From the NCBI GenBank assembly GCA_028875135.1, contig JAPPFQ010000044.1:1-6998 (forward strand): a stretch of DNA of 6,998 nt, written 5' to 3'. The DNA comes from Acidobacteriota bacterium. GTDB lineage: Bacteria; Acidobacteriota; Terriglobia; Versatilivoradales; Versatilivoraceae. The translations under genes and the position numbers were made by a program. The notes below the pieces were generated by a model. The model had not been told where the DNA came from and ran no database searches. It saw only the letters and a list, made by a program, of their open reading frames with translations. Shown here one piece after another: positions 6,665 through 6,998 of the stretch (positions within the stretch are counted from its first letter, which is position 1; each line of letters opens with the position of its first letter).

Positions 6665-6700
6665 CTGCCGCATCGGCAGGGCTGCAGCCCGGCAAGCCGG
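6665..6700. repeat. Three adjacent palindromes
   Basis: Three perfect symmetric elements are packed into 36 bp. CTGCCG-CAT-CGGCAG (6665-6679) is a 6-bp stem with a 3-nt loop. GGGCTGCAGCCC (6679-6690) is a 12-bp uninterrupted palindrome. CCGGC-AA-GCCGG (6689-6700) has 5-bp arms. The elements share edge bases, so they could fold as alternatives or as a cruciform cluster. There is no T-tract, so an intrinsic terminator is unlikely. They resemble repetitive extragenic palindrome clusters. Confidence 0.6.
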
Positions 6701-6751
6701 CGCGTGCCCCCTTGAGGAGCAAGAGCGATTGGAAGAGGCGCCCCCGGGAGC

Positions 6752-6768
6752 GCGGGCGTCCCGCCCGC
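6752..6768. repeat. GC-rich hairpin, REP-like (GCGGGCG/CGCCCGC)
   Basis: GCGGGCG (6752-6758) and CGCCCGC (6762-6768) form a perfect 7-bp stem around TCC. Read on the minus strand, 6742-6774 would encode VHAGGTPALPG. From memory, AGGTPALPG/AGETPALPG-like peptides recur in spurious small proteins predicted from dispersed repeats in environmental genomes, which supports a REP-like element and not a gene. The copy number in this genome cannot be seen from one window. Confidence 0.6.
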
Positions 6769-6837
6769 ATGCACTCCCGTTGCGTGCCGCTCAGTTTCCC
6801 TGGGATGCGGCACCCGGCCACCCTGCCCGTGAGAACG

Positions 6838-6856
6838 GCATCGGTCCGGCCGATGC
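6838..6856. repeat. Inverted repeat, 7-bp stem
   Basis: GCATCGG (6838-6844) pairs perfectly with CCGATGC (6850-6856) around TCCGG. No T-tract follows on either strand. It lies in the same palindrome-rich tail as the other hairpins and about 265 bp upstream of the cyclase-like gene start. Confidence 0.55.
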
Positions 6857-6874
6857 AGAGTCCTGGCGCCGTAG

Positions 6875-6893
6875 CCGGTCGAGCCCGGTCGAG
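6875..6893. repeat. Tandem direct repeat of CCGGTCGAG
   Basis: CCGGTCGAG occurs at 6875-6883 and at 6885-6893 with one C between. Two copies with a 10-bp period would place both units on the same face of the helix. It may be part of the extragenic repeat cluster or chance in GC-rich DNA. Confidence 0.45.
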
Positions 6894-6998
6894 GAGTTGG
6901 GCGAGGCCTTGCCAGTGTGGTGCGGGCGGGTAGCCCCCGCGCCCGGGGGGGTTCATACCATAAAGTTTTGGGACCCAAGGAGGTGCATCGGGCTTGGT

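Larger units (their letters stand above)
6573..6998. other. Gene-free, palindrome-rich intergenic region
   Basis: The last 426 bp hold no credible gene. Long open frames exist on both strands, but their translations are rich in Arg, Pro and Gly, show no domain, and simply read through GC-rich repeats. From left to right the region has an A-rich patch (6597-6612, T-rich on the minus strand), an ACGAAGG direct repeat, a run of three adjacent palindromes, a GCGGGCG hairpin, a 7-bp-stem hairpin, a CCGGTCGAG tandem repeat, and a C-run/G-run segment near 6934-6951. Any promoter for the minus-strand cyclase-like gene must lie here, but no convincing -35/-10 pair was found. An AT-rich patch (about 6953-6970) precedes the right edge. 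Confidence 0.6.

Noticed and set aside
6573..6956. N-terminal extension of the minus-strand M28 gene up to 6956 (431-residue version)
   Set aside because: The extra 128 residues translate the palindromic repeats, have Arg/Pro/Gly-rich composition without family similarity, and would bury the signal-like hydrophobic segment inside the protein.
6613..6978. 121-residue minus-strand open frame containing HAGGTPALPG
   Set aside because: It reads through GC-rich repeats, shows no domain, and contains a peptide phrase typical of translated dispersed repeats.
1..6998. tRNA, rRNA, CRISPR array, insertion sequence or phage genes
   Set aside because: No cloverleaf-like segments, regularly spaced repeats, transposase or phage motifs, or terminal inverted repeats were found on either strand by eye.

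Overview
The window (about 60% G+C by eye) reads as a central-metabolism stretch from a free-living, fairly GC-rich bacterium. The combination of a lipB-linked two-subunit 2-oxoacid dehydrogenase, a bacterial glutaminyl-cyclase-like M28 protein and GC-rich palindromic intergenic repeats would fit Acidobacteriota or a similar environmental phylum. That placement is an inference from gene style; no marker gene in the window fixes the taxonomy.

Layout from left to right: (1) the 3' part of an ornithine-cyclodeaminase/mu-crystallin family gene runs in from the left edge (2-565, +). (2) A gene-free gap of about 260 bp holds a short AT-rich patch and two small hairpins. (3) lipB (829-1572, +) encodes lipoyl(octanoyl) transferase. 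(4) Three tightly packed genes encode E1 alpha (1655-2680), E1 beta (2684-3658) and a lipoyl-bearing E2 (3685-4920) of a 2-oxoacid dehydrogenase complex, most likely the branched-chain type. (5) folE (5074-5652, +) encodes GTP cyclohydrolase I. (6) A convergent gene (5661-6572, -) encodes a membrane-anchored or secreted M28-fold protein with the full active-site signature of animal-type glutaminyl-peptide cyclotransferase. (7) The last 426 bp contain no credible gene. They hold several short perfect hairpins and direct repeats that look like an extragenic palindromic repeat cluster.

How the genes fit together: LipB moves an octanoyl group onto the lipoyl lysine of E2 (K43 here), which LipA would then convert to lipoate. 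E1 alpha/beta decarboxylates the 2-oxoacid and loads the acyl group onto that lipoyl arm, and E2 passes it to CoA. LipA and the E3 dihydrolipoamide dehydrogenase are not in the window. folE and the cyclase-like gene have no obvious biochemical link to the complex. Their convergent 3' ends lie only 8 bp apart.

No clearly new system is visible. The points most worth a second look are the animal-like glutaminyl cyclase, the palindrome-rich tail, and the unusual subfamily of the partial OCD-fold gene.
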